Below are positions 1 through 9,455 of a stretch of 64,000 bases of DNA, in pieces. The stretch covers positions 62,001 to 126,000 of the forward strand of contig NZ_CP096255.1 in assembly GCF_011516635.5 (NCBI RefSeq). The letters are read 5' to 3'. This DNA is from Bradyrhizobium barranii subsp. apii. Lineage in GTDB: Bacteria; Pseudomonadota; Alphaproteobacteria; Rhizobiales; Xanthobacteraceae. How positions within the stretch are numbered: position 1 is the first letter of the stretch; each line of letters opens with the position of its first letter. The notes under the pieces are model-generated. The model was not told where the DNA came from. It saw only the letters and a list, made by a program, of their open reading frames with translations, and searched no databases. A program made the position numbers and the translations under genes.

Positions 1-328
1 ATCCGGTGTCATCGATGATCCAAGCTTCGATCGGGCCCTGGCGTTCGATCGCCGGCAGGACCATCTCTCGTACCTTGCCCAGCACCTTCTCATCCGACCA
101 GGCGCCGCTGCCGACGAAATGCAGCAGCGATTGATGTTGGGCGGCCGTCCGTTCCGGAGCCGTCATCGCCGCCATTGGCTCCACGCTCTTACGACCGCCA
201 CAGGCCATGAGGCCGACGCAATAGTCGCGCAGCGGTGCCTTCCGATCAGCATGACCGATGACGCTGGCAAGCCCTTCCAAATACGTCGCAAATCGCATCT
301 CACTGGTCTTGGTGCCACGCCCGCTCAT
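1..328 (-). CDS. IS701 family transposase, N-terminal part (partial)
   Basis: Reading leftward from ATG at 328 gives an open frame with no stop to base 1. It matches the N-terminus of the two complete copies at 500 and 2024: a YLEGLASVIGHADR-like start, then a DRKSVEPMAA-like stretch (here GGRKSVEPMAA), then APERTAAQHQSLLHFVG, ending at the first catalytic Asp region (AWIIDDTG). The protein is a DDE transposase (DDE_5 type) that cuts and joins the element ends. Only the 3' truncation by the window edge is visible, so intactness is unknown. Confidence 0.8.
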   Translation of the reverse strand, partial: MSGRGTKTSEMRFATYLEGLASVIGHADRKAPLRDYCVGLMACGGRKSVEPMAAMTAPERTAAQHQSLLHFVGSGAWSDEKVLGKVREMVLPAIERQGPIEAWIIDDTG

Positions 329-411
329 GTAGCCTCCTCGGCTGATGGTCCATGCTTCAACCATCGCTGATTCCGGCCGGATAAAGCCTGCGGTTTTGTG
401 ACTCAGTCGTT
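1..411 (-). mobile_element. IS701-like element, copy A (5' part only, runs off the window)
   Basis: The minus strand carries the first ~109 codons of an IS701-type transposase and its leader. The terminal sequence near 396-411 (TGTGACTCAGTCGTT on the plus strand) resembles the ends of copies B and C, and it abuts a CTAG at 412-415. The rest of the element lies left of the window. Copies A and B therefore sit back to back around one CTAG. Confidence 0.8.
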
Positions 412-415
412 CTAG

Positions 416-1941
416 TCTTACTGAGTCAGAGTGTCGCGGCCCTTGTCGACAGGAATCATATATTTGAGAAGACTCACTTTTCGTCATGCGGGGGCTGAGA
501 TGAGTCTGACAAAATCGGGAGACGTAGCGTCGCGGTTTTCGGCATATATTGAGGGCCTTGCGAGTGTGATCGGCCATGCAGGACGCGCCAAACCGCTGCG
601 CGACTACTGTACCGGGCTGATGATGCCATGCGATCGCAAGAGCGTCGAGCCGATGGCGGCAATCACGGCACCTGAGCGGACAGCAGCGCAACATCAGTCG
701 TTGTTGCATTTAGTCGGTCAAGGTGACTGGTCGGATCAGCAGGTGTTGGCCAAGGTCCGTGAGTTAGTGCTGCCGGGCATCGAACGCTGCGGGCCGATCG
801 AAGCGTGGATCATTGATGATACGGGCTTTCCCAAGAAGGGGCGGCATTCAGTCGGCGTTGCGCGGCAATATTGCGGCCAGTTGGGCAAGCAAGACAATTG
901 TCAGGTGGCCGTATCTCTTTCGCTTGCGAACCATCATGCGAGCTTGCCGGTGGCCTATCGGCTCTATCTCCCAAAGGAGTGGGTGACGGACCGTACACGT
1001 CGGCGCAAAGCCGGAGTCCCCAAGGAAATCACCTTCAAGACCAAGCCGGCAATTGCACTTGATCATTTGCGCTGGGCCTGTGCGGTGGGCTTGCCGCGCG
1101 GCGTGGTCCTGATGGACGCCGGCTACGGCACCGACACCGCTCTGCGTGGGAGTATTACCGAACTGGGCCTGAGCTACGTGGCCGGCATCTTGCCACAAAC
1201 CTCGGTATGGGCGCCCGGAACCGGACCGCGGCCGCCGAAGGCATGGTCGGGGAACGGACGACCTCCGAAACTGCTACGGCGTGACAGCAAACACCGACCG
1301 ATTTCGGTCAAGAAGCTTGCGATCGGTCTGCCAGCACATGCTTGGCACAAGATCACGTGGCGTGAGGGTACGGCAGAACCGTTGTCTTCGCGGTTTGCCC
1401 GTGTGCGCGTCCGTCCGGCACATCGAGATTACTGGCTCGCCGAAAGCCGGCCCGAGGAATGGCTGCTGATCGAGTGGCCAGAGGGCGAGGCAGCACCAAC
1501 CAAATATTGGTTTTCAACGCTTGCAGCCAACATTGGATTTCGTCAGCTGGTCGATATTGCCAAGCTGCGCTGGCGCATCGAGCGCGACTACCACGAACTC
1601 AAACAGGAGGTTGGCCTTGGTCACTTCGAGGGACGAAGCTGGCGTGGCTTCCACCACCACGCAACATTGTGCATTGCCGCCTACGGTTTTCTAGTCTCCG
1701 AGCGAGAGACGATTCCCCCCTCAGAAGCAGCCTCCACCAAAATCTTCAAGGAAGCTGCTATTCCCGCAACCTATCGGCCGAGGGGATCCGCCATTGCGGC
1801 CTGAACGACACGTTCCGAATTCGATTGCGACCGTCCGACGAAGATTGAGCGCTGCGCTCGTCGTCACACTATCTCGATGCCCTTGTTGCATCAGGGCACT
1901 CTCAAGTCAAAGTGGCTATCGAAATTTATGACGCAGTAAGA
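416..1941 (+). mobile_element. IS701-like element, copy B, flanked by CTAG
   Basis: The 1526-bp element starts TCTTACTGAGTCAGA and ends TGACGCAGTAAGA, an imperfect inverted repeat. CTAG lies immediately outside at 412-415 and 1942-1945. It holds one transposase gene (500-1804). IS701 elements are known to favour YTAR targets, which CTAG satisfies. Confidence 0.85.
500..1804 (+). CDS. IS701 family transposase (copy B)
   Basis: This 434-residue DDE transposase moves the surrounding element. The catalytic regions are visible: first Asp in AWIIDDTGFPKKG, second in VVLMDAGYG, and a Glu in YHELKQEVGLGHFEG near the C-terminus. ATG at 500 is preferred over the earlier ATG at 431 because GGGGGCTGAG lies just upstream and the homologous copies start at the same place. 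The frame is intact and full length. It differs at many residues from copy C, so the two are not recent duplicates of each other. Confidence 0.9.
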   Translation: MSLTKSGDVASRFSAYIEGLASVIGHAGRAKPLRDYCTGLMMPCDRKSVEPMAAITAPERTAAQHQSLLHLVGQGDWSDQQVLAKVRELVLPGIERCGPIEAWIIDDTGFPKKGRHSVGVARQYCGQLGKQDNCQVAVSLSLANHHASLPVAYRLYLPKEWVTDRTRRRKAGVPKEITFKTKPAIALDHLRWACAVGLPRGVVLMDAGYGTDTALRGSITELGLSYVAGILPQTSVWAPGTGPRPPKAWSGNGRPPKLLRRDSKHRPISVKKLAIGLPAHAWHKITWREGTAEPLSSRFARVRVRPAHRDYWLAESRPEEWLLIEWPEGEAAPTKYWFSTLAANIGFRQLVDIAKLRWRIERDYHELKQEVGLGHFEGRSWRGFHHHATLCIAAYGFLVSERETIPPSEAASTKIFKEAAIPATYRPRGSAIAA

Positions 1942-1945
1942 CTAG

Positions 1946-3462
1946 TCTTACTGCGTCAGAAAGTCGCGGACGTTTTTGACGACGAATCGGCTACCCGAGG
2001 GACTCACGCGAGGGGGAGCTGGAATGGGTAGCCGAAGCGGTAACCAGGGTGAAGCGCGATTTACGGCCTATGTCGAGGGTTTGGCGAGCGTGATCGGGCA
2101 CGCGGATCGGACGAGACCGCTGAGGGACTACTGTGTTGGCCTGATGCTGCCCGGGGATCGCAAAAGCGTCGAGCCGATGGCGGCGATAACAGCCCCGGAG
2201 CGAACGGCGGCCCAGCATCAATCATTATTGCATTTCGTCGGCGCGGGCGGATGGTCGGACGAGAAGGTCTTGAGCAAGGTGCGAGAGATGGTCCAGCCCA
2301 AGATCGAGCGACACGGTCCGATCGAGGCCTGGATCATCGATGATACTGGCTTTCCCAAGACCAAGAAAGGGCGGCATTCGGTTGGCGTGGCACGGCAATA
2401 CTGCGGTCAGCTTGGCAAGCAGGACAATTGCCAAGTGGCGGTCTCGCTATCGATTGCCAATCATCATGCGAGTTTGCCGATCGCCTACCGTTTGTACCTG
2501 CCGGAAAGTTGGGCCGAGGATGAGGATCGCCGAGAGAAGGCGGGCGTACCAAAGGATGTCACCTTCAAGACCAAGCCTGAGATCGCGCTGGAGCAGATCC
2601 GGTCGGCGTGTGCAGCGGGCATTGCACGCGGTGTTGTGCTGATGGATGCGGGATACGGGGCCGATACCGCGCTGCGCGAGGAAGTGACGGCACTGGGGTT
2701 GCGCTATGTTGCCGGTATCTTGCCGCACACCTCTGTCTGGCCACCAGGCACGAGACCGCTGCCACCAAAGCGATGGTCTGGGAATGGGCGGCCGCCAAAG
2801 CTGATCCGGCGCGACGACAAAAATAAGCCCTGCTCAGTCAAGGCGCTCGCGCTGCCGAGAACGGCCTGGCGCAATGTCAGATGGCGCGAAGGCAGTGCTG
2901 ATTGGCTGACCTCGCGCTTTGCACGCGTTCGGGTCCGTCCCGCTAATCGCGATTACTGGCTGAGCGAGCCCCGTGCGGAGGAATGGCTGTTGATCGAATG
3001 GCCTGACGGCGAGGCGGAGCCGACCAAATACTGGTTCTCGACACTGCCTGAAAACATCTCCTTCCGCGCCCTGGTCAACTTCGCCAAGCTCAGATGGCGC
3101 ATCGAACGCGACTACCAAGAGCTCAAGCAGGAGGTCGGCCTGGGGCATTATGAAGGGCGTGGTTGGCGCGGCTTCCATCACCACGCCACGTTATGCATCG
3201 CCGCCTACGGCTTCCTGATCTCCGAAAGGGAGACGATTCCCCCCTCGCGACCTCGTCGGCCCGCGTTCGTCAAAGAATTTGCGCTTCCCAAAAATCAAAA
3301 GCCGCGGGGCGCTACCGCTCAGAACCGAGCGTCATATTCCGAATTCGATCGCTACCATGCGGCGGCGCCTTATCAGCGCATTGGTTAGCCGGCTACGTAG
3401 ATGTCCGTGCTGCGCAGTCCAAATCCAGGTCGATGCGCCGCATGATTTGTGACGCAGTAAGA
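1946..3462 (+). mobile_element. IS701-like element, copy C, flanked by CTAG
   Basis: This 1517-bp element starts TCTTACTGCGTCAGA and ends TGACGCAGTAAGA. CTAG lies at 1942-1945 (shared with copy B) and 3463-3466. Copies B and C are thus head-to-tail and separated by a single CTAG, with a 34-bp palindrome formed where their ends meet. Confidence 0.85.
2024..3388 (+). CDS. IS701 family transposase (copy C)
   Basis: This is a 454-residue DDE transposase, collinear with copy B along its length: AWIIDDTGFPKTKKG, VVLMDAGYGAD and YQELKQEVGLGHYEG mark the three catalytic regions. ATG at 2024 follows GGGGGAGCTGG; an upstream ATG at 1976 lacks such a site and adds residues not shared with copy B. The C-terminal 20 or so residues run on past the end of copy B. 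The gene looks intact. Confidence 0.9.
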   Translation: MGSRSGNQGEARFTAYVEGLASVIGHADRTRPLRDYCVGLMLPGDRKSVEPMAAITAPERTAAQHQSLLHFVGAGGWSDEKVLSKVREMVQPKIERHGPIEAWIIDDTGFPKTKKGRHSVGVARQYCGQLGKQDNCQVAVSLSIANHHASLPIAYRLYLPESWAEDEDRREKAGVPKDVTFKTKPEIALEQIRSACAAGIARGVVLMDAGYGADTALREEVTALGLRYVAGILPHTSVWPPGTRPLPPKRWSGNGRPPKLIRRDDKNKPCSVKALALPRTAWRNVRWREGSADWLTSRFARVRVRPANRDYWLSEPRAEEWLLIEWPDGEAEPTKYWFSTLPENISFRALVNFAKLRWRIERDYQELKQEVGLGHYEGRGWRGFHHHATLCIAAYGFLISERETIPPSRPRRPAFVKEFALPKNQKPRGATAQNRASYSEFDRYHAAAPYQRIG

Positions 3463-3466
3463 CTAG

Positions 3467-3658
3467 CAGGCTGTTGAAAAAGGTGCTCGCCGCCGACCAG
3501 CGACCGTGATTCATTGGCTCCGACGAGATTCGAAGATGGTGCGTGCGCGGCGGCGACAATCGAACGGGCGAGCTGTTCAGCTACGTTGATCTGGAGGCGG
3601 GTGCGGCGTGACCATCCGCTGCGAGCGATCCGGACGATCGCGAACGAGGCGCTGTCGA
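3467..3658 (+). pseudogene. 5' remnant of an IS5/IS1182-type transposase
   Basis: From about 3547 one frame reads GELFSYVDLEA and the next continues RRDHPLRAIRTIANEALS, which together look like the N-terminus of IS5/IS1182-type transposases with a one-base loss between. The preceding GGCTGTTGAAAAAGG resembles a terminal repeat of such elements. The fragment stops exactly where the IS21 element begins at 3659, and its continuation is not found on the other side. Confidence 0.5.
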
Positions 3659-3757
3659 TGCATGTTTCGCGGGATCGTGAGCACGGATTTCAGGGGATCG
3701 TGAGCAGAGATTTCAGACGATCGTGAGCACGGATTTCGCGGGATCGTGAGCAGCTTT
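3659..3757 (+). repeat. IS21 left-end multiple repeats
   Basis: Four copies of a GGATCGTGAGCAS-type unit, spaced about 22-24 bp apart, occur within 100 bp. IS21 elements use such terminal multiple repeats as transposase binding sites. Matching inverted units lie at 6178-6250. Confidence 0.75.
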
Positions 3758-3831
3758 TCAGCAACTCAGCCCGCTTCGGCCGACAACTCAACCGGCTTAG
3801 GAACTGCCTCGTCAGTGAACGAGGAAGGCCG

Positions 3832-5373
3832 ATGCCCACCCAGAGATTGTCGATGCGCCGGATCAAAGAGGTTCTCCGCTTAAAACATGTTCAAGGCTTG
3901 CCGGAGCGAGCCATCGCGCGCACCTTGGGCATCAGCAACGGCGCCGTGCACAGCTATCTACGCCGAGCCGGGGCTGCCGGGCTGAACTGGCCGTTGCCGG
4001 CCGGAATGAGCGACGAGGACCTGGAGCTGCTGCTTTTCCCGGCGCCGAGGCCTGCGTCGCAGAGCCCCCAGCGGGCCGTTCCCGACTGGGGCTATGTCGA
4101 CAAGGAGCTGCGCCGACGCAACGTGACCCGTCGGCTGCTGTGGGACGAGTATCGCGCCACCCATCCCGATGGCTTCGGCTACACCTGGTTCTGCACGACG
4201 TACGAGGCCTGGAAGGGGCGAGCCCGGCCTTCGATGCGGCAGACGCATCTGGGCGGCGAGAAGGTTTTCGTGGATTTCGCCGGCGACACCATCGACGTCA
4301 TCGATCCCTCAAACGGGGAAGTGCAGTCGATGAAGCTGTTCGTCGCGGCGATGGGCGCCTCCAACTATACCTATGCCGAGGCCTGTCCAAGCGAGGGGCT
4401 CGCCGACTGGATCCGGGTCCACATCAATCTTTTCGCCTTCCTCGGCGGCGTGCCGACATTCGTAGTCTGCGACAATCTCAAGGCCGCCGTCACCAATCCC
4501 GACCGCCACGATCCCGGCCTCAACCGAACCTATGCCGAGATGGCGAGCCATTACGGCACGGCCATTCTCGCAGCCCGGCCGCGGCGCCCAAAAGATAAGG
4601 CAAAGGTCGAAGTTGCGGTGCAAGTCGCCCAGCGATGGATTCTGGCGCGGCTGCGCAACCAACGCTTCTTTTCGTTGGCGGAGCTGAACGCAGCCATCAA
4701 AACACTCGTCGTCGAACTCAATGCAAGGCAGATGCGCGACTTTGGCGCCAGTCGCGCCGAACTGTTCGCCGAGCTCGACAAGCCCAAGCTTACAAAGCTG
4801 CCGGACCAGGCTTACGCTTTCGCACGCTGGAAGCGATGCCGGATCGGCCCCGACTATCATATCGAGATCGATGGACACTGGTATTCCGCGCCGTATCGGC
4901 TCATCCGTGAGCTTGTCGACGCACGCATCGATGACAGAACGGTCGAGATCTTCCACAACGGCCGCAGGATCGCCAGCCACGCCCGCGCGCCCAACCGGCG
5001 GGGCCACACCACCATCGCCGACCATATGCCCAGCGCCCATCGGCGCTACGGTCAATGGACGCCCGCCGGAGTGATCGTCGCCGGCGAGCGGATCGGTCCG
5101 TCGACCGCCGCCTTCTTCCAGGCCGTGATCGCGGCCCGGCCGCATCCCGAGCAAGGCTTTCGCACCTGCCTCGGCATTCTGTCACTGGTCAAAAGCTACA
5201 GCGCGGAGCGCGTCGAAGCGGCCTGCCGGCGCGGCATTCTGATCAAGGCGCGATCCGTCGCCTCGATCCGCTCCATCCTCCAGAACGGTCTGGATCGTAC
5301 CTTTCTCGACGAGCCCTCCGAACACCAACCCCTGCGCCACGGCAACATCCGCGGCCGCGATTATTTTCACTGA
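3832..5373 (+). CDS. istA: IS21 family transposase IstA
   Basis: This 513-residue integrase-type transposase catalyses strand transfer for the IS21 element. The N-terminus has a helix-turn-helix (MRRIKEVLRLKH...ERAIARTLGISNGAVHSYLRR). The rve catalytic core follows, with Asp in KVFVDFAGDTID, Asp in TFVVCDNLKAAV and Glu in KDKAKVEVAVQ. The C-terminal part ends in the family-typical RGRDYFH. It lies 16 bp upstream of istB, and the pair is surely one transcript. No frameshift or stop is seen. Confidence 0.93.
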   Translation: MPTQRLSMRRIKEVLRLKHVQGLPERAIARTLGISNGAVHSYLRRAGAAGLNWPLPAGMSDEDLELLLFPAPRPASQSPQRAVPDWGYVDKELRRRNVTRRLLWDEYRATHPDGFGYTWFCTTYEAWKGRARPSMRQTHLGGEKVFVDFAGDTIDVIDPSNGEVQSMKLFVAAMGASNYTYAEACPSEGLADWIRVHINLFAFLGGVPTFVVCDNLKAAVTNPDRHDPGLNRTYAEMASHYGTAILAARPRRPKDKAKVEVAVQVAQRWILARLRNQRFFSLAELNAAIKTLVVELNARQMRDFGASRAELFAELDKPKLTKLPDQAYAFARWKRCRIGPDYHIEIDGHWYSAPYRLIRELVDARIDDRTVEIFHNGRRIASHARAPNRRGHTTIADHMPSAHRRYGQWTPAGVIVAGERIGPSTAAFFQAVIAARPHPEQGFRTCLGILSLVKSYSAERVEAACRRGILIKARSVASIRSILQNGLDRTFLDEPSEHQPLRHGNIRGRDYFH

Positions 5374-5389
5374 AGCCAAGGAGACCTGT

Positions 5390-6151
5390 ATGCTCAACCA
5401 TCCCACCCACGAACGCCTGATCGAGCTCGACTTGAGCGGCATGGCCAAGGCCTTCGAGGAGCAGCGACGATCGCCTGATCTCGAAGCCTTGCCGTTCGAA
5501 GATCGCATCGGCCTGCTGGTCGACCGGGAAGCGGCGGAACGCGACACCAGGCGGCTCACCACGCGCCTCAAGCTGGCCTCGCTCCGCCAGAATGCCTGCG
5601 TGGAGGACGTCGATTTGCGCACGCCGCGGGGTATCGACCGGGCCGTCTTCGCCAAGCTCGCCAGCGGCGACTGGATCGATCGCCACGAGAATTTGCTCAT
5701 AACCGGGGCGACCGGATTGGGCAAAAGTTGGTTAGCCTGTGCCCTCGGCCACAAGGCCTGCCGAGATAATCGCTCGGTCCTCTATCACCGCGTCCCAAGA
5801 TTGTTCGAAGCGTTGGGGCTCGCGCGGGGCGATGGACGTTATGCCCGCTTGCTCAAAACCCTTGGCCGCGCCCAGGTTCTGATTTTGGATGATTGGGGAT
5901 TGTCGGTGCTCACCGCTGCCGAGCGGCGCGATCTACTGGAAATCCTTGACGATCGCCATGGCCGCTCCTCCACCATCGTAACCAGCCAACTCCCTGTGGA
6001 CACATGGCACGAAGTTATCGGAGATCCCACGCTAGGCGACGCGATTCTGGATCGCCTCGTCCACAACGCTCACCGCCTCCAGCTTGCTGGCGAAAGCATG
6101 CGAAAACGCAACGCCAAAACCATCACCCTTGACGAGCAGCCAGAACGCTGA
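5390..6151 (+). CDS. istB: IS21 family helper ATPase IstB
   Basis: This is a 253-residue AAA+ ATPase of the IstB/DnaC type that assists IstA in target capture. The Walker A motif is GATGLGKSWLACALG (about residues 106-120) and the Walker B is LILDDWGLS. TSQLPVDTWHEVIGDPT is the typical sensor region. AAGGAGACCTGT stands just before the ATG, a strong ribosome site. It follows istA directly and appears intact. Confidence 0.93.
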   Translation: MLNHPTHERLIELDLSGMAKAFEEQRRSPDLEALPFEDRIGLLVDREAAERDTRRLTTRLKLASLRQNACVEDVDLRTPRGIDRAVFAKLASGDWIDRHENLLITGATGLGKSWLACALGHKACRDNRSVLYHRVPRLFEALGLARGDGRYARLLKTLGRAQVLILDDWGLSVLTAAERRDLLEILDDRHGRSSTIVTSQLPVDTWHEVIGDPTLGDAILDRLVHNAHRLQLAGESMRKRNAKTITLDEQPER

Positions 6152-6177
6152 CCCTATCACCGCCTCGGCCGGAGCGA

Positions 6178-6250
6178 GGCTGCTCACGATCGTCTGAATT
6201 CGGCGCTCATGATCGCGCGAAATCGCTGCTCACGATCACTGAAATATGCA
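6178..6250 (-). repeat. IS21 right-end multiple repeats
   Basis: Three copies of CTGCTCACGATC (one with CTCATGATC) lie between the istB stop and the element end. They are inverted relative to the units at 3659-3757, as expected for IS21 ends. Confidence 0.7.
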
Positions 6251-6676
6251 AACGGTCTCTCGTAGCCCCTCTAGGAACCAGGCGGCTGTCGCAACGGTGC
6301 CGAACTCTAGCGCCGTTTGAGAGGGCAAGGCTTTAAGGGATCACTGCGCGCGGTGGCGGAATGGGCCACGCGACGGCGACGCGCCGAGACTATCAGCCGT
6401 CAACAATTGCAGAAGGTCCCCGCCGCCAGGACGATCGCGCAGTTGTTGACGACGAAGCGCGACCACCTAAGCAAGGCCGAGACCGTAACGGATGCCGGTA
6501 TTGAACAAAGCGTTCCTATGCTGGCCGATGCCCACGCTCTCGTTGGCCGCTTCCACGCGATGATCAGAAAGAGGGGCGAGATCGAGTTCGAACCTTGGAT
6601 AGATGAATCCAAGCGGAGCCTCATTGGCTCGTTCGCGAATGGCATCGCCAAAGATAAGGGCGCGGTGCACGGCTAA
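6251..6676 (+). pseudogene. ISL3 family transposase, C-terminal remnant
   Basis: From 6317 the frame encodes 119 residues resembling the C-terminal part of ISL3 transposases: GFKGSLRAVAEWATRRRR, a mid-region with LTTKRDHLSKAE, then SFANGIAKDKGAVHG before a stop. ISL3 proteins normally continue past this point with a conserved WSNG...EG segment and a Glu, which is missing. The 5' two-thirds is also missing, cut at or before the IS21 right end. It cannot be active. Confidence 0.65.
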
Positions 6677-6707
6677 CACTGATCTTCCCCCGAAAAAGTG
6701 GACGGGT

Positions 6708-6791
6708 TTAAGCGGCTTTTAGCTCCGTTTTGATCGGGGCGATATATCCGATGGCGGAGTGGAGCCTGGTGCGGTTGTACAACGAGGTTTG
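6708..6791 (-). pseudogene. IS3 family OrfB 3' remnant
   Basis: On the minus strand the final ~27 codons read SLYNRTRLHSAIGYIAPIKT followed by ELKAA and a stop, which is the typical C-terminus of IS3-group OrfB. Nothing upstream on that strand continues the gene. It is a fragment left beside the recombinase module. Confidence 0.6.
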
Positions 6792-6817
6792 AGAACGCCC
6801 ACAGGACCGCTCTTCGC

Positions 6818-7369
6818 GTGGTTCTTTATCGATATCATCCTTGGTTTGGTTGCCGAGTTTGCGTTCATGGGGCCGTCGACAAGGCTGGCGATGTCGCCTT
6901 CCGCTGCACACTGGATGGATCGCAAGCAGATCGTTGGCTGGAGGTTCCAGCATGGATGTTCGACCGGACGGCATGCCCTGAGGCGGAGCTTTTGGCAGCT
7001 CGGCCATTTGTCAGCATAACCGCACTTGCAGCGCTTTCTGCGCTTCTCGATCTGGTGTTGATGGATCGAACGCCATCAGCTGCCCTGCTTTCTAGCGCAT
7101 CCAGAGCCTCTCACGACCAGAATCGGGGAGAGACCCATGTCACGGCAGACGGCAATGCCAGGGAGCGGATACCGACACAATCGACAACCGCGGCCGCAGC
7201 AACAGATGGATCTGTTCGGGAGCGGCCTGCCGAACGGCGCCATCCGCGCGCCAGCATGGCCGGAGTTGCCGGCGGAAGCCCGGGCGGCCCTCACAAGCCT
7301 GATGACGCAGTTGATCCTCGACCATGCTGCGATGACAGCGACGCCGCCCGCGAAGGGGGTCGATCATGA
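6818..7369 (+). CDS. conserved recombinase-associated protein (first gene of module)
   Basis: The 183-residue frame starts at GTG 6818. Its N-terminal half (RYHPWFG, then [28 protein letters not shown] and [12 protein letters not shown]) resembles the short protein that commonly precedes large serine recombinases in rhizobial IS-like modules (my recollection of the type, not checked). The C-terminal half is low complexity and overlaps the next gene by more than 230 bp in another frame, so the true stop could lie earlier in function if not in sequence. Function is unknown; co-occurrence suggests an accessory role in recombination. The start is uncertain because an IS3 scrap lies just upstream. 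Confidence 0.45.
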   Translation: MVLYRYHPWFGCRVCVHGAVDKAGDVAFRCTLDGSQADRWLEVPAWMFDRTACPEAELLAARPFVSITALAALSALLDLVLMDRTPSAALLSSASRASHDQNRGETHVTADGNARERIPTQSTTAAAATDGSVRERPAERRHPRASMAGVAGGSPGGPHKPDDAVDPRPCCDDSDAAREGGRS

Positions 7370-7376
7370 TCTCTGA
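7137..7376 (+). CDS. small recombinase-associated protein (second gene of module)
   Basis: This 79-residue frame has GGGGAGAGACCC just before its ATG. Its C-terminus ([15 protein letters not shown]) resembles small proteins encoded directly before serine recombinases in similar modules. Its stop overlaps the recombinase start: ATGATCTCTGA carries both. This suggests translational coupling and a shared role. No catalytic motif is visible. Confidence 0.55.
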   Translation: MSRQTAMPGSGYRHNRQPRPQQQMDLFGSGLPNGAIRAPAWPELPAEARAALTSLMTQLILDHAAMTATPPAKGVDHDL

Positions 7377-9435
7377 CAAGGTCAGGCCTCATCATCTGGA
7401 GCGTAAGGCGATTCTTTACGTGCGCCAATCCTCAGCACATCAGGTGTTGCACAATCGCGAGAGCAGCGCATTGCAATACGCCATGCGGGACCGGCTGACG
7501 GCACTCGGGTGGTCAGAGATCGAAGTGATCGATGATGATCTCGGTCGTTCAGCCGCCGGCGGCGTGCAACGCGCCGGTTTCGAGCGAATGGTAGCGGAGG
7601 TTTGCCTCGGTAAGGTTGGTGCGGTTTGCGCCCGCGAGGTCTCGCGCTTCGCCCGCAACAGCCGGGATTGGCAGCAACTCATCGAGATGTGCCGCGTGGT
7701 CGATACCGTTCTGGTCGATCAGGAGACGATCTATGCACCGAGGCACGGCAACGATCGCCTGCTACTCGGGCTCAAGGGCAGCCTCAACGAGTACGAACTG
7801 GATTTGTTGCGCCAACGCTCGCTCTCGGCCCGCTACGAGAAGGCGCGCCGGGGCGAGTTGGTTGTGGCGGCGCCCGTCGGTTTCGTGAAGGCCGGCGACC
7901 GTTATGAGAAAGATCCGGATCGGCGTGTCCAGGAAGCGATCAAGCTGGTGTTCGACAAGGTCGAGGAACTGGGCAGCGCGCGACAGGCGCTCTGCTGGCT
8001 CCACGAGTACAATCTCGATCTACCAGTGAAGCAGTCCAACGGCGACACAGCCTGGCGGCGACCGAGTTACTCCGCCATCCACCGGATCATTGAGAACCCG
8101 GTCTACGGCGGCGCCTATGCCTATGGTAAGACGGCTGTGGCGGCGGGATACAGCGCCGGGGGCGTGAGCGTGAAGATCCGCCGCAAGACGCGGAACGAAT
8201 GGCTGGCGCTGATGCCCAACACCCACGACGGGTATGTGAGCTGGGAGAGGTTCGAGGCGATCCGCACCATGGTCAGCAGCAACGTTCCCACCGGTCGGCA
8301 TCACGGCGCACCCAAGCATGGGGACGCGCTGCTGGCCGGTCTGATCCGGTGCAAGCGCTGCGGCCGCAAGCTCACACTCCGGTACTCCGGCATGGAAAAC
8401 CATATCCCGCGCTACAGCTGCAGCCGCGCCTGGATGGACAATGGCGGGGCCCACTGCATCGCCTTCGGCGGATTGCGTGTCGATGATGCAATCGAGGACG
8501 CACTGCTTGGCGTCGTCGGTCCGGGCGCTATCGCCGCTGCAACCGCTGCCGCCGAAGGAGCCAGGGAACGGCGGGATCAGGTGCGCGATGCGCTCAGTCG
8601 CGATCTGGAAGCGGCGCGCTATGCCGCCGACCGGGCTTTCCGGCAATACGATGCCGCTGACCCCGCGAACCGGTTGGTGGCGAGTGAGCTGGAAGCGCGC
8701 TGGAACAGGGCACTCGCTCACGCGGCGGAGGTCGAGGGCAAGATCGCCATGCATGATGCGGCGACGCCCGCACCCATTGCTGATCCAGCTTCGCTCGGCG
8801 TACTGGCCTCGAACCTCAAAACGGTCTGGGATGCGCCGACGACGGATGCTCGTCTCAAGAAGCGCATTGTACGCACCCTCGTCCATGAGGTCGTGGCCGA
8901 TATAGACGACGCGGCGTCCGAGATCGTTCTCATCGTCCACTGGGTGGGTGGCGCTCACAGCGAGTTGCGCTTGCCCAAGCGCCGGCGCGGACAGCGCAAC
9001 AGCACTTCCGCCGATATTATCCAAGCCGTGCGTCAACTGGTGCTGATCGCCAGCGACGATCTGATTGCCGGCCTCCTCAACCGCAACGGCCTCAAGACGG
9101 GCAACGGCAATCGCTGGACCCGCGAGCGCGTCACATCAATGCGCTCGAGCTACCACCTCCCGGTATTCAAGCCCGCCGATGACGGGATCGAACCCTGGCT
9201 CAACCTTAGCAACGCCGCAAAGCTCCTGAAGATCGCGCCCAAGACGCTCCGGCTGGCCGCTGAAGCCGGCGAAATCGAAGCCTTCCATCCGCTGTCGGAC
9301 GGCCCGTGGATCTTCGCCCGCGCCTCGCTGATAACAACTGCCGCTCAATCTATCGCCGAACGAGCGCGACAGAACCCAAGATACCCCACGGGATCGCATC
9401 CCAATCAGCAAAGTCTCTTCTCTTCAACAACATAG
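7366..9435 (+). CDS. large serine recombinase
   Basis: This 689-residue site-specific recombinase cuts and joins DNA through a serine nucleophile. The resolvase domain (about residues 8-150) holds the likely nucleophile in LYVRQSS and the ARNSRDW and [19 protein letters not shown] motifs. A recombinase domain follows ([22 protein letters not shown]), then a zinc ribbon near residues 325-360 with CKRCGRK and CSRAW...HC. A coiled middle and a C-terminal MerR-like reading head ([28 protein letters not shown]) come next. It is intact and coupled to the 79-residue gene. It probably mobilises its own module; no att sites were identified. Confidence 0.9.
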   Translation: MISDKVRPHHLERKAILYVRQSSAHQVLHNRESSALQYAMRDRLTALGWSEIEVIDDDLGRSAAGGVQRAGFERMVAEVCLGKVGAVCAREVSRFARNSRDWQQLIEMCRVVDTVLVDQETIYAPRHGNDRLLLGLKGSLNEYELDLLRQRSLSARYEKARRGELVVAAPVGFVKAGDRYEKDPDRRVQEAIKLVFDKVEELGSARQALCWLHEYNLDLPVKQSNGDTAWRRPSYSAIHRIIENPVYGGAYAYGKTAVAAGYSAGGVSVKIRRKTRNEWLALMPNTHDGYVSWERFEAIRTMVSSNVPTGRHHGAPKHGDALLAGLIRCKRCGRKLTLRYSGMENHIPRYSCSRAWMDNGGAHCIAFGGLRVDDAIEDALLGVVGPGAIAAATAAAEGARERRDQVRDALSRDLEAARYAADRAFRQYDAADPANRLVASELEARWNRALAHAAEVEGKIAMHDAATPAPIADPASLGVLASNLKTVWDAPTTDARLKKRIVRTLVHEVVADIDDAASEIVLIVHWVGGAHSELRLPKRRRGQRNSTSADIIQAVRQLVLIASDDLIAGLLNRNGLKTGNGNRWTRERVTSMRSSYHLPVFKPADDGIEPWLNLSNAAKLLKIAPKTLRLAAEAGEIEAFHPLSDGPWIFARASLITTAAQSIAERARQNPRYPTGSHPNQQSLFSSTT

Positions 9436-9455
9436 ACAGATGGGTGTTCTGATGC

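Larger units (their letters stand above)
3659..6250 (+). mobile_element. IS21 family element 1 (istA-istB)
   Basis: The 2592-bp element begins TGCATGTTTCGCGGGATC and ends in the imperfect complement GATCACTGAAATATGCA, so it shows the TG...CA ends of IS21. Both ends hold multiple copies of a GATCGTGAGCAG-like unit. It carries istA and istB in the usual order. No clear target duplication is seen (left flank CTGTCGA, right flank AACGGTC). Confidence 0.85.
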
